Of a stretch of DNA of 64,000 nt, positions 19,047 to 27,452 are shown piece after piece; position 1 is the first letter of the stretch, and the number at the start of each line of letters is the position of its first letter. The position numbers and the translations under genes were made by a program. The notes beneath the pieces were generated by a model. That model worked only from the letters and a program-made list of their open reading frames with translations, made no database searches and was not told the origin of the DNA. Source of the DNA: an uncultured bacterium (lineage in GTDB: Bacteria > Verrucomicrobiota > Kiritimatiellia > CAIKKV01); the NCBI GenBank assembly GCA_938038445.1, contig CALHRZ010000012.1, positions 124,001 through 188,000 of the forward strand, read 5' to 3'.

Positions 19047-20291
19047 CTACGGCTCTCGAAGCGCCAAGTGACGAACCGCTTCTTCCGCCGTCCGATAGTA
19101 CCCCGGTACGACCGACAGCAACCCCTCATGATCGAGATTCACCGCGACCACCCATTCGCCCGATTCGATGACCTGCCCTTTCCGAAACAAAGCCGCTGAG
19201 CCGTCCAACACCCAAAGCAAAGGATCGGAAAGAAAATCCCCAAACCCCGGCGCCAGTTCCATGGAAGCTTGACGCAGCGCTTCGCGAGAGGTCAATCCCG
19301 TCGGGGTTTCTCCCCGCCGAGGCGGGGTGGGCGTTGAGGACAGCCGCACGACGGTCTGCCCCGCCCGATCTTTCCGAATCTCCACGACTTCATACCGCAG
19401 ACCAGAAGGAAAAGGCAGCAGAAAAAACCAACCCCGCGTTCCGTGGCGAAGCCCCCGCGCTCGCAAGGAGGCGATCAACGCCTCCCGAGCAGCGCCTTCT
19501 GTTCCCCACTTTTCCCAATCCTCTGCCGTCAACCCATATCGACGGAGCCAACCCGACTGCTCCACCTGAGCCCGAGCCGCTGCCACGGCCCGCACCGCTT
19601 CCTGCCGCGCTGTCTCCGAAGGGTCAGGCGCCACTTCCCCGGGCGGAGCCGCCGTCACCACGAGGACCACCGGTCCCGGCGCGGCCGGCGGAGGCGCGAG
19701 CGCCCGAAGCAGCAGCTGATACCGCGCAAGCGCCTTCGCCGGGGAAAAAACCCGCCCCGTACCCTCGCAAACGGAACAAGCCGTCCAATACCCTTTCGCC
19801 CCTCGACAGACCGGACATTTCCCCGGCGCGTCCGGACAGTGCATGCACTTTACCTCCCGAGGTTGAAGAAGCCCATGCACAGTCTGAATGCCGGACCCTT
19901 TGCAAATCGGACATAACCCAGTGCCCCCACACCGCGGACATGGAATGAATACCCGCCCGTTCTGGCATTCAGGACATGGATCTCCAATCTGGTCGAGGGA
20001 TAATTCCGCCAACAACGGATTGCCGGTAAACCGCCCAAGAACGGCTGTTCGAAACGCCATTCCTTCCTCCCGATGGCCCAACGCCAACCGCCCAAGCGTA
20101 TAGAGCACACTCAATTGACACTGCCGCTCCCGATCGGTAACCCCTGAAATCGCCGCCCGCAACTGGTTCAGCTGGATGGCATTCTCCGGATGAGCCCGAA
20201 GCGCCTGAAGTATCCCCTCGACCTCCGTCTGCGCATGAACCCCTGTCAACGTCCAAACAGCAAAAAAACCGCTCAGAACAATCCGCCACAT
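19047..20291 (-). CDS. Exported protein with DnaJ-like CxxC zinc-finger cluster
   Basis: A 414-aa protein with a signal peptide (MWRIVLSGFFAVWTLTGVHAQ). A short helical region is followed at about residues 105-185 by six CxxC pairs (CPEC, CPRC, CPIC, CMHC, CPVC, CSVC), several with trailing Gly-x-Gly as in the DnaJ zinc finger. No J domain or DnaJ C-terminal domain is present. The second half has an Ala-rich stretch and a globular region ending HLALREP. An exported protein with this many potential metal or disulfide cysteines is unusual; the role is unknown. Confidence 0.8.
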   Translation of the reverse strand: MWRIVLSGFFAVWTLTGVHAQTEVEGILQALRAHPENAIQLNQLRAAISGVTDRERQCQLSVLYTLGRLALGHREEGMAFRTAVLGRFTGNPLLAELSLDQIGDPCPECQNGRVFIPCPRCGGTGLCPICKGSGIQTVHGLLQPREVKCMHCPDAPGKCPVCRGAKGYWTACSVCEGTGRVFSPAKALARYQLLLRALAPPPAAPGPVVLVVTAAPPGEVAPDPSETARQEAVRAVAAARAQVEQSGWLRRYGLTAEDWEKWGTEGAAREALIASLRARGLRHGTRGWFFLLPFPSGLRYEVVEIRKDRAGQTVVRLSSTPTPPRRGETPTGLTSREALRQASMELAPGFGDFLSDPLLWVLDGSAALFRKGQVIESGEWVVAVNLDHEGLLSVVPGYYRTAEEAVRHLALREP

Positions 20292-20323
20292 ACGGCCTCC
20301 ATCTCTCTATCGTAACACACGGA

Positions 20324-20863
20324 TTACGAATCGAACATCTTTCTCCACCGTTTCGCCCCGTGCATCAGAAGCCCTACCGCACCCGCAAACGCCAATTCAT
20401 TCGCCAGCGTAACAAGATGCCGAGCGGCAAACCAGCCTTCCGACCAGTGGAACCCCTCAAAAAGTAAAAACGGTGCCCGATACCGCAGCCCCGAAAAAGG
20501 CCAGAACAGCATGATCCCCCGCCCCGCCGACGTCCAATCCATCAGCAGATGAATCCCCACCGCTGTCCACGAAAGTATAAGCGCACGCCTCCACCCCCGG
20601 ACGCCACACCGCCAAAGCGCCGCGGCCCCCGCCAACCCTACCCCCACGGCGAAGAGGAGGCTGTGCGTAAACTGATTGTGCCAACGACCCAAATCCCCCC
20701 CCCAGAGAATCGGGAGCGCATCCACGTCGGCCGCAAACGAAAGGGCCAGCACCACCGGAAACAAACCTCGCCGCCGAATGCGGGAAACATCCGGGGAAAT
20801 CCAGCTTGTCCCCCATCCCGTAAGGGCAATCGCCGCCACCGTATGGGCAATCGGGGAAGGCAT
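20324..20863 (-). CDS. Membrane-bound metal-dependent hydrolase, YdjM/DUF457 family
   Basis: Integral membrane protein of 179 aa. The family's N-terminal PSPIAHTVAAI and the later DVDALPIL and FTHSLLFAV hold the conserved His and Asp residues thought to bind metal; VGIHLLMDWTSAGRGI carries the last His-x3-Asp element. The ATG at 20863 follows GGAG by 8 bases, so the longer track ORF is trimmed. It is the last gene of an SDR, PIG-L, DUF457 set. In other bacteria such proteins are linked to phospholipid or envelope stress, but no activity is assigned here. Confidence 0.85.
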   Translation of the reverse strand: MPSPIAHTVAAIALTGWGTSWISPDVSRIRRRGLFPVVLALSFAADVDALPILWGGDLGRWHNQFTHSLLFAVGVGLAGAAALWRCGVRGWRRALILSWTAVGIHLLMDWTSAGRGIMLFWPFSGLRYRAPFLLFEGFHWSEGWFAARHLVTLANELAFAGAVGLLMHGAKRWRKMFDS

Positions 20864-20868
20864 GCCGG

Positions 20869-21687
20869 CTACTCCAATGAACGACGCCAAACACTCCTGG
20901 CCAGGAGCGCGGCCTTTTCGATTGCCCGGCTCATTCCAATCCGCCACCAGGGCCATCGCCATATCGCCGCCGGCGGTATGCCGGGAGGAACACACAAAAA
21001 ACACTCCGGCCCAGCCACAACCTCCTCGATCAGGGATTGGGACAGGACGGACGGCCCCCAAGGACCCGCCTCCGTCTGCGTCCGATAACACGCCAACGCC
21101 TTCCGCTTCGCTTCGCGTTGCGCCCGGTTCAATTCTTCCCGAATGAGAAAACCAGGAACCACCAAACGGCGGATATCCCCTTCGGGAAAAAGACGCCGGC
21201 GATAATAGACAAAATATTCCCGCACCATCGGCGGCTGAAATAGAAACCGCGCCACATGACGCCCCACCCGATTTAAAGCCTCGTGATCCGCATGGCGATC
21301 GAATCGAAAGGGAATCAACAGCAACTGGCAAGGCCGGGCGGTCAATTCAGCCCGGAGGCGCTCGGCAAGCTCCTCAGCCCGACGCGCCAACGACCCGTCG
21401 GGAAACTCCCAACATTGCATTTGGGCGCGCGTCAAACCAAGCGCCTCCAAAGCCGCTTCCGCCTCCGCCCGACGCATCGCCCCAATCTCCATCTCCGACG
21501 GTAAAAATGCCCGGCGACGCAAACCCGGCGAACCCCGCCCATCGCAAACAAAAATCACCCTCACCCGCCGTTGAAACGGAAACCCCGCAAGCCAACCACC
21601 GCAGCCCAGAGTCTCGTCATCATAGTGGGGAGCCAAAACCAGGATCTCCCCTTGCCAGGCAGGCGCCAGTTGCACATGCTCGATCAA
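20869..21687 (-). CDS. PIG-L family deacetylase
   Basis: Zinc-dependent N-deacetylase of the LmbE/PIG-L fold, acting on N-acetyl sugars or similar conjugates. The metal motif appears as PHYDDETLGCGG (usually HPDDE), with the distal His in RHADHEAL. The most likely start is TTG at 21687, overlapping the upstream stop as TTGA and preceded by GGAAGG; an ATG at 21711 would add eight residues. The length is then 272 aa, normal for the family. It sits between an extended SDR and a DUF457 protein, which suggests nucleotide-sugar or glycolipid processing. Confidence 0.85.
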   Translation of the reverse strand: MIEHVQLAPAWQGEILVLAPHYDDETLGCGGWLAGFPFQRRVRVIFVCDGRGSPGLRRRAFLPSEMEIGAMRRAEAEAALEALGLTRAQMQCWEFPDGSLARRAEELAERLRAELTARPCQLLLIPFRFDRHADHEALNRVGRHVARFLFQPPMVREYFVYYRRRLFPEGDIRRLVVPGFLIREELNRAQREAKRKALACYRTQTEAGPWGPSVLSQSLIEEVVAGPECFLCVPPGIPPAAIWRWPWWRIGMSRAIEKAALLARSVWRRSLE

Positions 21688-22667
21688 AGGTACCCTTCCG
21701 CCCGATACCATTCCGCCGTTCGACAAAGTCCTTCGTCAATACCAATGCGGGGGTTATACCCCAAATCGCGCCGAGCCTTTTCAATTCGAAAGGCACGGTT
21801 CTGACGGTACCAGTCCACCCGCCGCGGAAAAAGGGGAGGCGCAATCTTTAAAGGGCGACAGACTTTCTCGCACACATGCCCGGCAATCAAGAGCGGCCAG
21901 AATGGCAGAGAAACAATCCGCACCTTCACCCCCATCGCCTTCCCAGCCCGCCGTACCAGTTCACGAATCTCGAAATGTTCGGCATCGGCAATCAGATAGG
22001 CTTCCCCATCCCCCTTGCCGTCCGGCGTGGCCAGCAGAAAGGCATCAACCAGATTGTCAATGTACAAAGGATGATAAAACGTCCGGCCCCGCCCAAACAT
22101 CGGAAACCAGCCACGGGCAACCCACCGGAAAATCATTCCAAATCGCTCGGGATCGCCCGGACCGTAAATCGCCGCCGGCCGAAGAATCGTCCACCGCAAT
22201 CCCTTGCCCGTATACTCGGCCAAAACCCGTTCCCCTTCGTATTTGGTCCGCTGATAGTAATCGGCCGGCTGGATCGGAGCGGTCTCATCCGCCGGGGGAT
22301 GCTCCACATTGCCATGCACGCCGCAGGTACTGCAATAAATGAGCCGCCGGACCTTCGCACGAACGGCCGCATCGGCCACTACACGCATGCCCCCCACATT
22401 GACCTCGTCGTAATAGGAATTCGGAACGTTCAATTCCCGAAACGCCGCAGCCAGGTGATAAACGGTGTCCACCCCGCTCATGGCGCGTTCCACCACGGCA
22501 CGATCCGTAACAGAGCCGATCAATACCTCCGCACCCGCTCGACGGAGCTCCTCGGTTTTAAGCCCTTCCTTGTAATCCAGCGCAACAACGGCCCATCCCT
22601 CCTGCAACAGCCGAAGGCAAAGAGCCTTTCCCGTAAAACCAGTACCCCCTGTAACGAGACATCTCAT
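21684..22667 (-). CDS. NAD-dependent epimerase/dehydratase (extended SDR)
   Basis: Nucleotide-sugar or sterol-type extended SDR of 327 aa. The dinucleotide loop TGGTGFTG is at residues 6-13 and the catalytic YxxxK is within YYQRTKYEGE, after the CSTCGVHG strand. RPAAIYGPGD and HPLYIDNLVDA are typical of the NAD(P)-dependent epimerase / 3-beta-HSD-like group. The ATG at 22667 follows AGGAG by 8 bases, behind a TTGACA promoter. First gene of an SDR, PIG-L, DUF457 operon; substrate unknown. Confidence 0.9.
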   Translation of the reverse strand: MRCLVTGGTGFTGKALCLRLLQEGWAVVALDYKEGLKTEELRRAGAEVLIGSVTDRAVVERAMSGVDTVYHLAAAFRELNVPNSYYDEVNVGGMRVVADAAVRAKVRRLIYCSTCGVHGNVEHPPADETAPIQPADYYQRTKYEGERVLAEYTGKGLRWTILRPAAIYGPGDPERFGMIFRWVARGWFPMFGRGRTFYHPLYIDNLVDAFLLATPDGKGDGEAYLIADAEHFEIRELVRRAGKAMGVKVRIVSLPFWPLLIAGHVCEKVCRPLKIAPPLFPRRVDWYRQNRAFRIEKARRDLGYNPRIGIDEGLCRTAEWYRAEGYL

Positions 22668-22694
22668 GCAACAAACTCCTTGGTAGGAGCAAGA

Positions 22695-22723
22695 AGTTTA
22701 TATGCCCCCCCCCTCGTTGTCAA
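22695..22723 (-). promoter_or_regulatory. Promoter for the SDR/PIG-L/DUF457 operon
   Basis: Minus-strand TTGACA (22718-22723), 17-base spacer containing a long G run, then TAAACT (22695-22700). The start would be near 22688, 21 bases before the ATG. Confidence 0.6.
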
Positions 22724-22765
22724 TGGCGGCTTCTTTTGTGACGGCTCGAAGAAACACCCCAATCC

Positions 22766-23815
22766 TCAGCGAATGAGAATCAGCGTCCCCCGGGAGGCTA
22801 TCTCCGTGGCTTTGAGTTCATAAAAGAAAACTTCACTCAATCCGGAATGCGTTGTACTACCCCAGTTGGAGATGCAGGAAATGCGAATATATTCCGCTGA
22901 GGCAGAGTCCAACCGTACCACGTCGCCCAAATTTCCTCCTCCAGTGCCAGGCGCGATCCGGAGCGTCGTCGTTCCTGCTTCGGGAAAAGAAAAGGGAATA
23001 AAGTTAACGCCATCCAAAGAGCGTTGCAGTAAAATCTCTTTCATGCCCCGCGTGGTATACCCGCCCTGTGAATAATTCCAAATCATTAAATGACTCATGG
23101 CAACAGGGCGCCCAAAACGAAAAACGATCCAGGCATTGGTGTCTCCATTCACCCCCAGCCATTGATAATTATAATCTCCAATGTAGGGTGTGCCATCGAT
23201 GGTATTCGAAGGGACGCGGCCTGTAGTAAAGCTGCTCCATGCCGCGACAGCCACATTCGTTAACCGCTCGATATTCCCCGGCTTATTCCCATAGAAACGA
23301 ACCGTGCTTAGACCTGAATAATTTGCCGTTCCAAAGGTGTTCAACGACCGGATTCTCAAATGCGTGCATGTGTGTTGCAAGGGAATCCGCGTCGATATAT
23401 TGTTGCTCGTGCCGCTTCCGATGGAAAGCGTAAAGAACGTCAGGGCAGTCAGGGGATTGGTCACCAATGAATAGTTTTCTCCCCAATCGGACGAAACTTC
23501 GATCTGAATGTTGCTCATTCCATAGGAAACATACCCCGTCTCATTGTAGTTCCAGACATGGAGGTTGGTCAGCGCCACCGCCTCATTGAAGCAATACTCG
23601 ATCCACCCGGTCTTCATGCCTGAAACACAGAACTGATCGGTTCTAGCCGTTGATTGTTCAAGCCCCTTGAGCGTATTTTCGGGGAAACACGAAGAATAAT
23701 AAGGGCGCGCGGAATCCACCACCGCCATCGTAGCCGATGGAATCTCAGCCGCCTGAAGTAACACCCCGCCTACCAGTACGATACCCCCCAAAACACAGCA
23801 CCTTCTCCAGCCCAT
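22766..23815 (-). CDS. Secreted protein with two discoidin (F5/8 type C) domains and GTL..IR tail
   Basis: A 349-aa exported protein. The signal peptide (CCVLGGIVLVGGVLLQAAE) is followed by two related jelly rolls, about residues 28-170 and 185-335. Each has the discoidin pattern of N-terminal asparagine/threonine loop, W-I-x-[FY]-x-F (WIEYCFNEAV, WIVFRFGRPV), LxxWNY and a closing FYG/FYE strand. Such domains bind carbohydrate. No catalytic domain is present. The protein ends ASRGTLILIR, a tail shared with the secreted proteins at 33546 and 60709. The ATG follows GAGGAGG, and a good promoter lies at 23884-23912. Confidence 0.85.
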   Translation of the reverse strand: MGWRRCCVLGGIVLVGGVLLQAAEIPSATMAVVDSARPYYSSCFPENTLKGLEQSTARTDQFCVSGMKTGWIEYCFNEAVALTNLHVWNYNETGYVSYGMSNIQIEVSSDWGENYSLVTNPLTALTFFTLSIGSGTSNNISTRIPLQHTCTHLRIRSLNTFGTANYSGLSTVRFYGNKPGNIERLTNVAVAAWSSFTTGRVPSNTIDGTPYIGDYNYQWLGVNGDTNAWIVFRFGRPVAMSHLMIWNYSQGGYTTRGMKEILLQRSLDGVNFIPFSFPEAGTTTLRIAPGTGGGNLGDVVRLDSASAEYIRISCISNWGSTTHSGLSEVFFYELKATEIASRGTLILIR

Positions 23816-23883
23816 CTTGACCTCCTCGCCTTATTGAGAACCTCACCAACTGTCGCCACAGTTTTTGTTTTCTACAAATTGTT

Positions 23884-23912
23884 ATTATATTCCTCCCAGA
23901 TCGCCTATGCAA
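23884..23912 (-). promoter_or_regulatory. Promoter for the discoidin-domain protein
   Basis: Minus-strand TTGCAT (23907-23912), 17-base spacer, perfect TATAAT (23884-23889). Predicted start near 23877 with a leader of about 61 bases. Same -35 sequence as the serS promoter. Confidence 0.68.
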
Positions 23913-23941
23913 CCGAAAATGGAACACGGAAAAAAATAAGG

Positions 23942-24021
23942 CTTCCGACACGGAAGAAATTCTGTAGTTCCGCCACTCTGTGGCGGAAAAGAATAAGGCG
24001 TCCGGCACGGAAGTGCCGGAC
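23942..24021. repeat. Cluster of three short palindromes (REP-like)
   Basis: Three adjacent inverted repeats: CTTCCG-ACA-CGGAAG (23942-23956), TTCCGCCAC-TCT-GTGGCGGAA (23968-23988) and GTCCGGCAC-GGAA-GTGCCGGAC (24000-24021). Two of them follow a shared AATAAGGC. The middle one has the same layout (9-bp arms, 3-base centre, preceded by TGTAG) as the five-copy array at 52551-52745, so they belong to one family. Confidence 0.8.
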
Positions 24022-24078
24022 GCACAGAAAACCGAACATGGCTCGCTTTGCTCATGATTCGGGCATCGAAACGAAGAG

Positions 24079-24107
24079 TTGTTAACAAGCGGAACACCCG
24101 TTAGAAT
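24079..24107 (+). promoter_or_regulatory. Promoter for the rhomboid gene
   Basis: TTGTTA (24079-24084), 17-base spacer, TAGAAT (24102-24107). A start near 24114 leaves about 17 bases to the ATG at 24131, which has AGGAACGG upstream. Confidence 0.55.
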
Positions 24108-24130
24108 CTCGGCAAACGCCCAGGAACGGA

Positions 24131-25219
24131 ATGACCCTTCAATGCCCAAGATGCGTCCGACCGCTCGATGAACGCAAAACCGCCCGCGGGGTGCTATGGC
24201 ACTGCCCGGATTGCGATGGACGAGCCGCGACCGTGCCCGTCCTGCGCCGTCAAGTCCCACCGCCGGCCGTCAGCCGACTCTGGCAGGAAGCCCGTGGCAG
24301 CCGCCATCCCTCAAGCCACGCCTGCCCCGCCTGCGGAAATAAAATGGTGGAAGTCCATGCGCCCGATCCCGCCGGCAATATCCAACCCGTCGACGTCTGC
24401 CCTCTCTGCGGCCTCGTTTGGCTCGACGCCGGGGAATGGCCCTCCTCGCCCGAACCGCCGCCAATCCCTTCCGGGCTTGCCTCCCAACGCCCCACTCGTT
24501 CTTCCGTCCCCCCTCATTCCACTGCCGCCTTCGACGCCGAACCCACCGAATGGTGGCAATGGATTCCCGGTCTCCTCGGCCTCCCGATCGAAACGGACGC
24601 CCCTGCCCGCCGGCACGTTCCCGTGATGACATGGCTGCTGGCGGCGCTTCTCCTGGCGACGGCGTTCGTGACGTTCCCCGACCTGGAGCATTATGTGCTC
24701 GCCTATGGCCTGATCCCCGCCCATCCCGGCCGACAAGGGGGTCTCACCTTTCTAACCGCCTTTTTTCTCCACGGTGGCTTGTTCCATCTGATCAGCAATC
24801 TCTATTTCCTGCTCCTGTTCGGGGATAATGTCGAGGATGCCCTGGGGCCTTTCCGCTATCTCCTTCTGCTGTTGACCGCGACGTTGGCGGGCAACTGGCT
24901 TCACCTCGCCGCCGATCCGCGCTCCACCGTTCCCCTCATTGGCGCCAGCGGCGGGATCTCGGGCATCGTCGCTTTCTACGCCCTAACCTATCCCCGCGCC
25001 CGCCTCGCCCTTCTCTGGCGTTTCTTTCTCTTCTTCCAATGGATTCCGATCCCCGCCTGGAGCATGTTCCTTTTCTGGCTCTTGACCCAATTCCTCCTGG
25101 CCCTCCTCCAAATTCATGGCGCCACCTCCGTCTCTGCCCTCGCCCATATCGGCGGCGCAGCCATCGGATGGCTCTTCTGGTTCGCCTTTGAGTCCGACCG
25201 CCGCGCGGACGATGCCTGA
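24131..25219 (+). CDS. Rhomboid-family intramembrane serine protease with N-terminal zinc ribbons
   Basis: Intramembrane protease of 362 aa. The cytosolic N-terminal half has two zinc-ribbon modules: Cys5/8 with Cys25/28, and Cys65/68 with Cys90/93. The rhomboid domain starts near residue 165 with six predicted membrane helices. It holds HLISNLYFLL (Asn223 of the oxyanion site), GASGGISG (catalytic Ser273) and AHIGGAAIGW (catalytic His339). The zinc-ribbon head is seen in some bacterial rhomboids and may bind protein or nucleic-acid partners. Single gene, convergent with hcp. Confidence 0.92.
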   Translation: MTLQCPRCVRPLDERKTARGVLWHCPDCDGRAATVPVLRRQVPPPAVSRLWQEARGSRHPSSHACPACGNKMVEVHAPDPAGNIQPVDVCPLCGLVWLDAGEWPSSPEPPPIPSGLASQRPTRSSVPPHSTAAFDAEPTEWWQWIPGLLGLPIETDAPARRHVPVMTWLLAALLLATAFVTFPDLEHYVLAYGLIPAHPGRQGGLTFLTAFFLHGGLFHLISNLYFLLLFGDNVEDALGPFRYLLLLLTATLAGNWLHLAADPRSTVPLIGASGGISGIVAFYALTYPRARLALLWRFFLFFQWIPIPAWSMFLFWLLTQFLLALLQIHGATSVSALAHIGGAAIGWLFWFAFESDRRADDA

Positions 25220-25373
25220 CCGGCTCGACAAGCCAACGCACCCCGTTCCGATTGGGAGGGATGAAACCCGTCTCTCCCAACAAGACCAGAAGAACGGCCG
25301 TAAACGGAATGACCTCCGACCCTCTCACTCCGCCCAGCCGGACCTCCCCCTCCGCTCGGTAAACCCGTTTCGC

Positions 25374-26933
25374 TTATTCGTTGATGGATTCGCTCAGAAT
25401 CGCCCGAAGATCCGCTTCAGCCGTCGTGATCGGTTTCAGACCGAACTGCTTGACAAGAACGTCCAAAACATTCGAGGAAAGAAACGCGGGAATGGACGGC
25501 CCCAATCGAATGTCCTTGACTCCCAACGCCAGGAGGGTCAGGAGAATACAGACCGCTTTCTGCTCAAACCACGAGAGTACCAAGGTGAGCGGCAAATCGT
25601 TGATCGAACAGTTGAACGCTTTGGCCAGCTCCGTCGCCACCACAATCGCCGAATACGCGTCGTTGCATTGCCCCATGTCCAGCAGCCGGGGCAGCCCGCC
25701 CAGAGTCCCAAGATCCAAATGATTGATGCGATACTTGCCGCAGGCTAAGGTCAGAATCAGGGTATCTTTCGGCGCCTTTTCCGCAAACTCCGTATAATAA
25801 TTCCGGCCCGGTTTGGCCCCGTCGCACCCGCCGATGAGAAAGAGGTGGCGAAGCGTGCCCTTTTGAACCGCATCCACCACGATCCCCGCAGCATCCAGGA
25901 CCGTCTTGCGGGCAAACCCCGTCATCAGCATCGGACCCGGCATTCGCTCCTTCCACCCTCCCAGTTCCAGCGCTTTCTGAATGACGGGTTCGAAATTTTT
26001 GATCCCCGTCGGACTGTCCGGAATATGGGCGACACCCGGATAGCCCACCATCGCCGTGGTAAAAATCCGGTCTCCATACTGCCGAGGGGGCATCAGACAA
26101 TTCGTCGTAAAGAGCACCGCGCCCGGCAGTCCCGCAAATTCCTTCTGCTGATTCTGCCAGGCGGTCCCGTAATTCCCCTTGAGATGGGGATAGGCGCGCA
26201 ACAGGGGATACCCGTGGGCTGGCAGCATCTCCCCGTGCGTATAGACGTGAATCCCGCGACCAGCCGTTTGATCGAGCAGCTGCTTCAAATCCAGCAGGTC
26301 ATGCCCCGTCACCACGATGAACGGCCCCGGCTCGCGCGTCGTGGAGACTTCCGTCGGCGTCGGATGGCCGAACGCCTCCGTATGGGCTTTGTCCAGCGAC
26401 GCCATGCACGCGAGATTGACCTTCCCGAACTCCATCAGAAGATCCAGCCATTCGGGAACGGAATGGGAACGCCCAATCTCCCGCAACCCCTTGTAATGCC
26501 ATGCCAACACCGCCGGATCCCGTTCCCCAAGGACCGCCGCATGCCAAGCATACGCCGCCATGCCGCGCAGACCAAAGAGAAGTGTCGCGCGCAGCGAAAC
26601 TTCGTCCGATGAACCGCGAAACAGTTCGCCGGGCGCAAATTCGGGCGCTCCGCCCACGGCCTGATTGGCTTGCCGGACTTCCTGAATCATCGCCCGAATC
26701 GCCTCGGGATCAAAATTCACATTCGTAACCGTCGCAAACAAAGCGCGCATGACCAGATCATCGGTCTTACGGGACGGCGCTTGGCCTTCCACCGCCCGGG
26801 CCAGACCGATCAAGGCACCCGTCAGTTCATCCTGCAGGTTGGCGGCCTCGGGAGATTTGCCGCAGACGCCGAATCGCTCGCAGCCCTTTCCGCCCGCCGC
26901 TTGCTCGCATTGGTAACAGAACATCGTGCTCAT
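25374..26933 (-). CDS. hcp: Hydroxylamine reductase (hybrid-cluster protein), class I
   Basis: Reduces hydroxylamine and, in vivo, acts on nitric oxide under nitrosative stress. The N-terminal cluster motif is C-x2-C-x8-C-x5-C (Cys6, 9, 18, 24), the [4Fe-4S] type of class I enzymes from anaerobes. Hybrid-cluster ligands lie in GGCDGAKPGR, TLACGKYRIN and DMGQCNDAYSA. The 519-aa length is typical. The ATG at 26933 overlaps the stop of the Rrf2 regulator as ATGA, so the upstream track extension is discarded. No hcr reductase is present, as expected for class I. Confidence 0.96.
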   Translation of the reverse strand: MSTMFCYQCEQAAGGKGCERFGVCGKSPEAANLQDELTGALIGLARAVEGQAPSRKTDDLVMRALFATVTNVNFDPEAIRAMIQEVRQANQAVGGAPEFAPGELFRGSSDEVSLRATLLFGLRGMAAYAWHAAVLGERDPAVLAWHYKGLREIGRSHSVPEWLDLLMEFGKVNLACMASLDKAHTEAFGHPTPTEVSTTREPGPFIVVTGHDLLDLKQLLDQTAGRGIHVYTHGEMLPAHGYPLLRAYPHLKGNYGTAWQNQQKEFAGLPGAVLFTTNCLMPPRQYGDRIFTTAMVGYPGVAHIPDSPTGIKNFEPVIQKALELGGWKERMPGPMLMTGFARKTVLDAAGIVVDAVQKGTLRHLFLIGGCDGAKPGRNYYTEFAEKAPKDTLILTLACGKYRINHLDLGTLGGLPRLLDMGQCNDAYSAIVVATELAKAFNCSINDLPLTLVLSWFEQKAVCILLTLLALGVKDIRLGPSIPAFLSSNVLDVLVKQFGLKPITTAEADLRAILSESINE

Positions 26934-27442
26934 CCGAGTTTCCCTTTCTTCGCTTTCTGTGAGTTCCTGATGCGTTTCCGTTCTCCCCAAACACCTGGGG
27001 AAACCTCCCCGTCTAAACCCATCGCCGGCCGGTCGGTCGCCGCCGCCACCTGCTCGAGCGTCGCCTGGGAAAGTACCCGGCGAAACTCCCGGCGAAGACG
27101 TGTGAGATCCCGCCCGATCGGACAGCAAACGACCCGGCATCGCCGCGGATCCAGCAGACAGCGATCGGTCCGAACCGGTCCTTCAACCGCTTCATAAATG
27201 TTCAGCAGGGCGATGGCCGATGGGGGATGAGCGAGCCGGACTCCCCCCGCCGGCCCCCGTACGGTTTCGACCAAGCCGGCCCGAACGAGGATCTGGATGA
27301 CTTTGGCAAAATGGGCGGGAGAAAACCCGAAGTCCTTGCAGATGGCAGGTCCAGGGCCAAAATGCGCCGGCGCTTTCGCCAGCCATAGGGCGGTGTGGAG
27401 CGCGATGGACGCCGCTTCGGAGATATGGAGAGGATCCGTCAT
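26930..27442 (-). CDS. Rrf2-family transcriptional regulator with Fe-S type cysteines
   Basis: Winged-helix regulator of 170 aa in the NsrR/IscR family. The DNA-binding head begins MTDPLHISEAASIALHTALWLA, and the wing is RGPAGGVRLAHPP. The cysteine segment CLLDPRRCRVVCCPIG (C-x6-C-x3-C-C) could hold an Fe-S cluster that senses NO, as in NsrR. The gene directly precedes and overlaps hcp, a classical NsrR target, so it probably controls its own operon. The start at 27442 is chosen because the longer track ORF runs into non-coding sequence. Confidence 0.9.
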   Translation of the reverse strand: MTDPLHISEAASIALHTALWLAKAPAHFGPGPAICKDFGFSPAHFAKVIQILVRAGLVETVRGPAGGVRLAHPPSAIALLNIYEAVEGPVRTDRCLLDPRRCRVVCCPIGRDLTRLRREFRRVLSQATLEQVAAATDRPAMGLDGEVSPGVWGERKRIRNSQKAKKGKLG

Positions 27443-27452
27443 GCCCCTTTCT

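Larger units (their letters stand above)
23816..24130. other. Divergent intergenic region with two promoters and palindromes
   Basis: 315 bases between the discoidin gene (minus) and the rhomboid gene (plus). It holds a promoter in each direction and the palindrome cluster at 23942-24021. The small ORFs in the track here have no ribosome sites and are made of palindrome sequence; none is called a gene. Confidence 0.7.
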
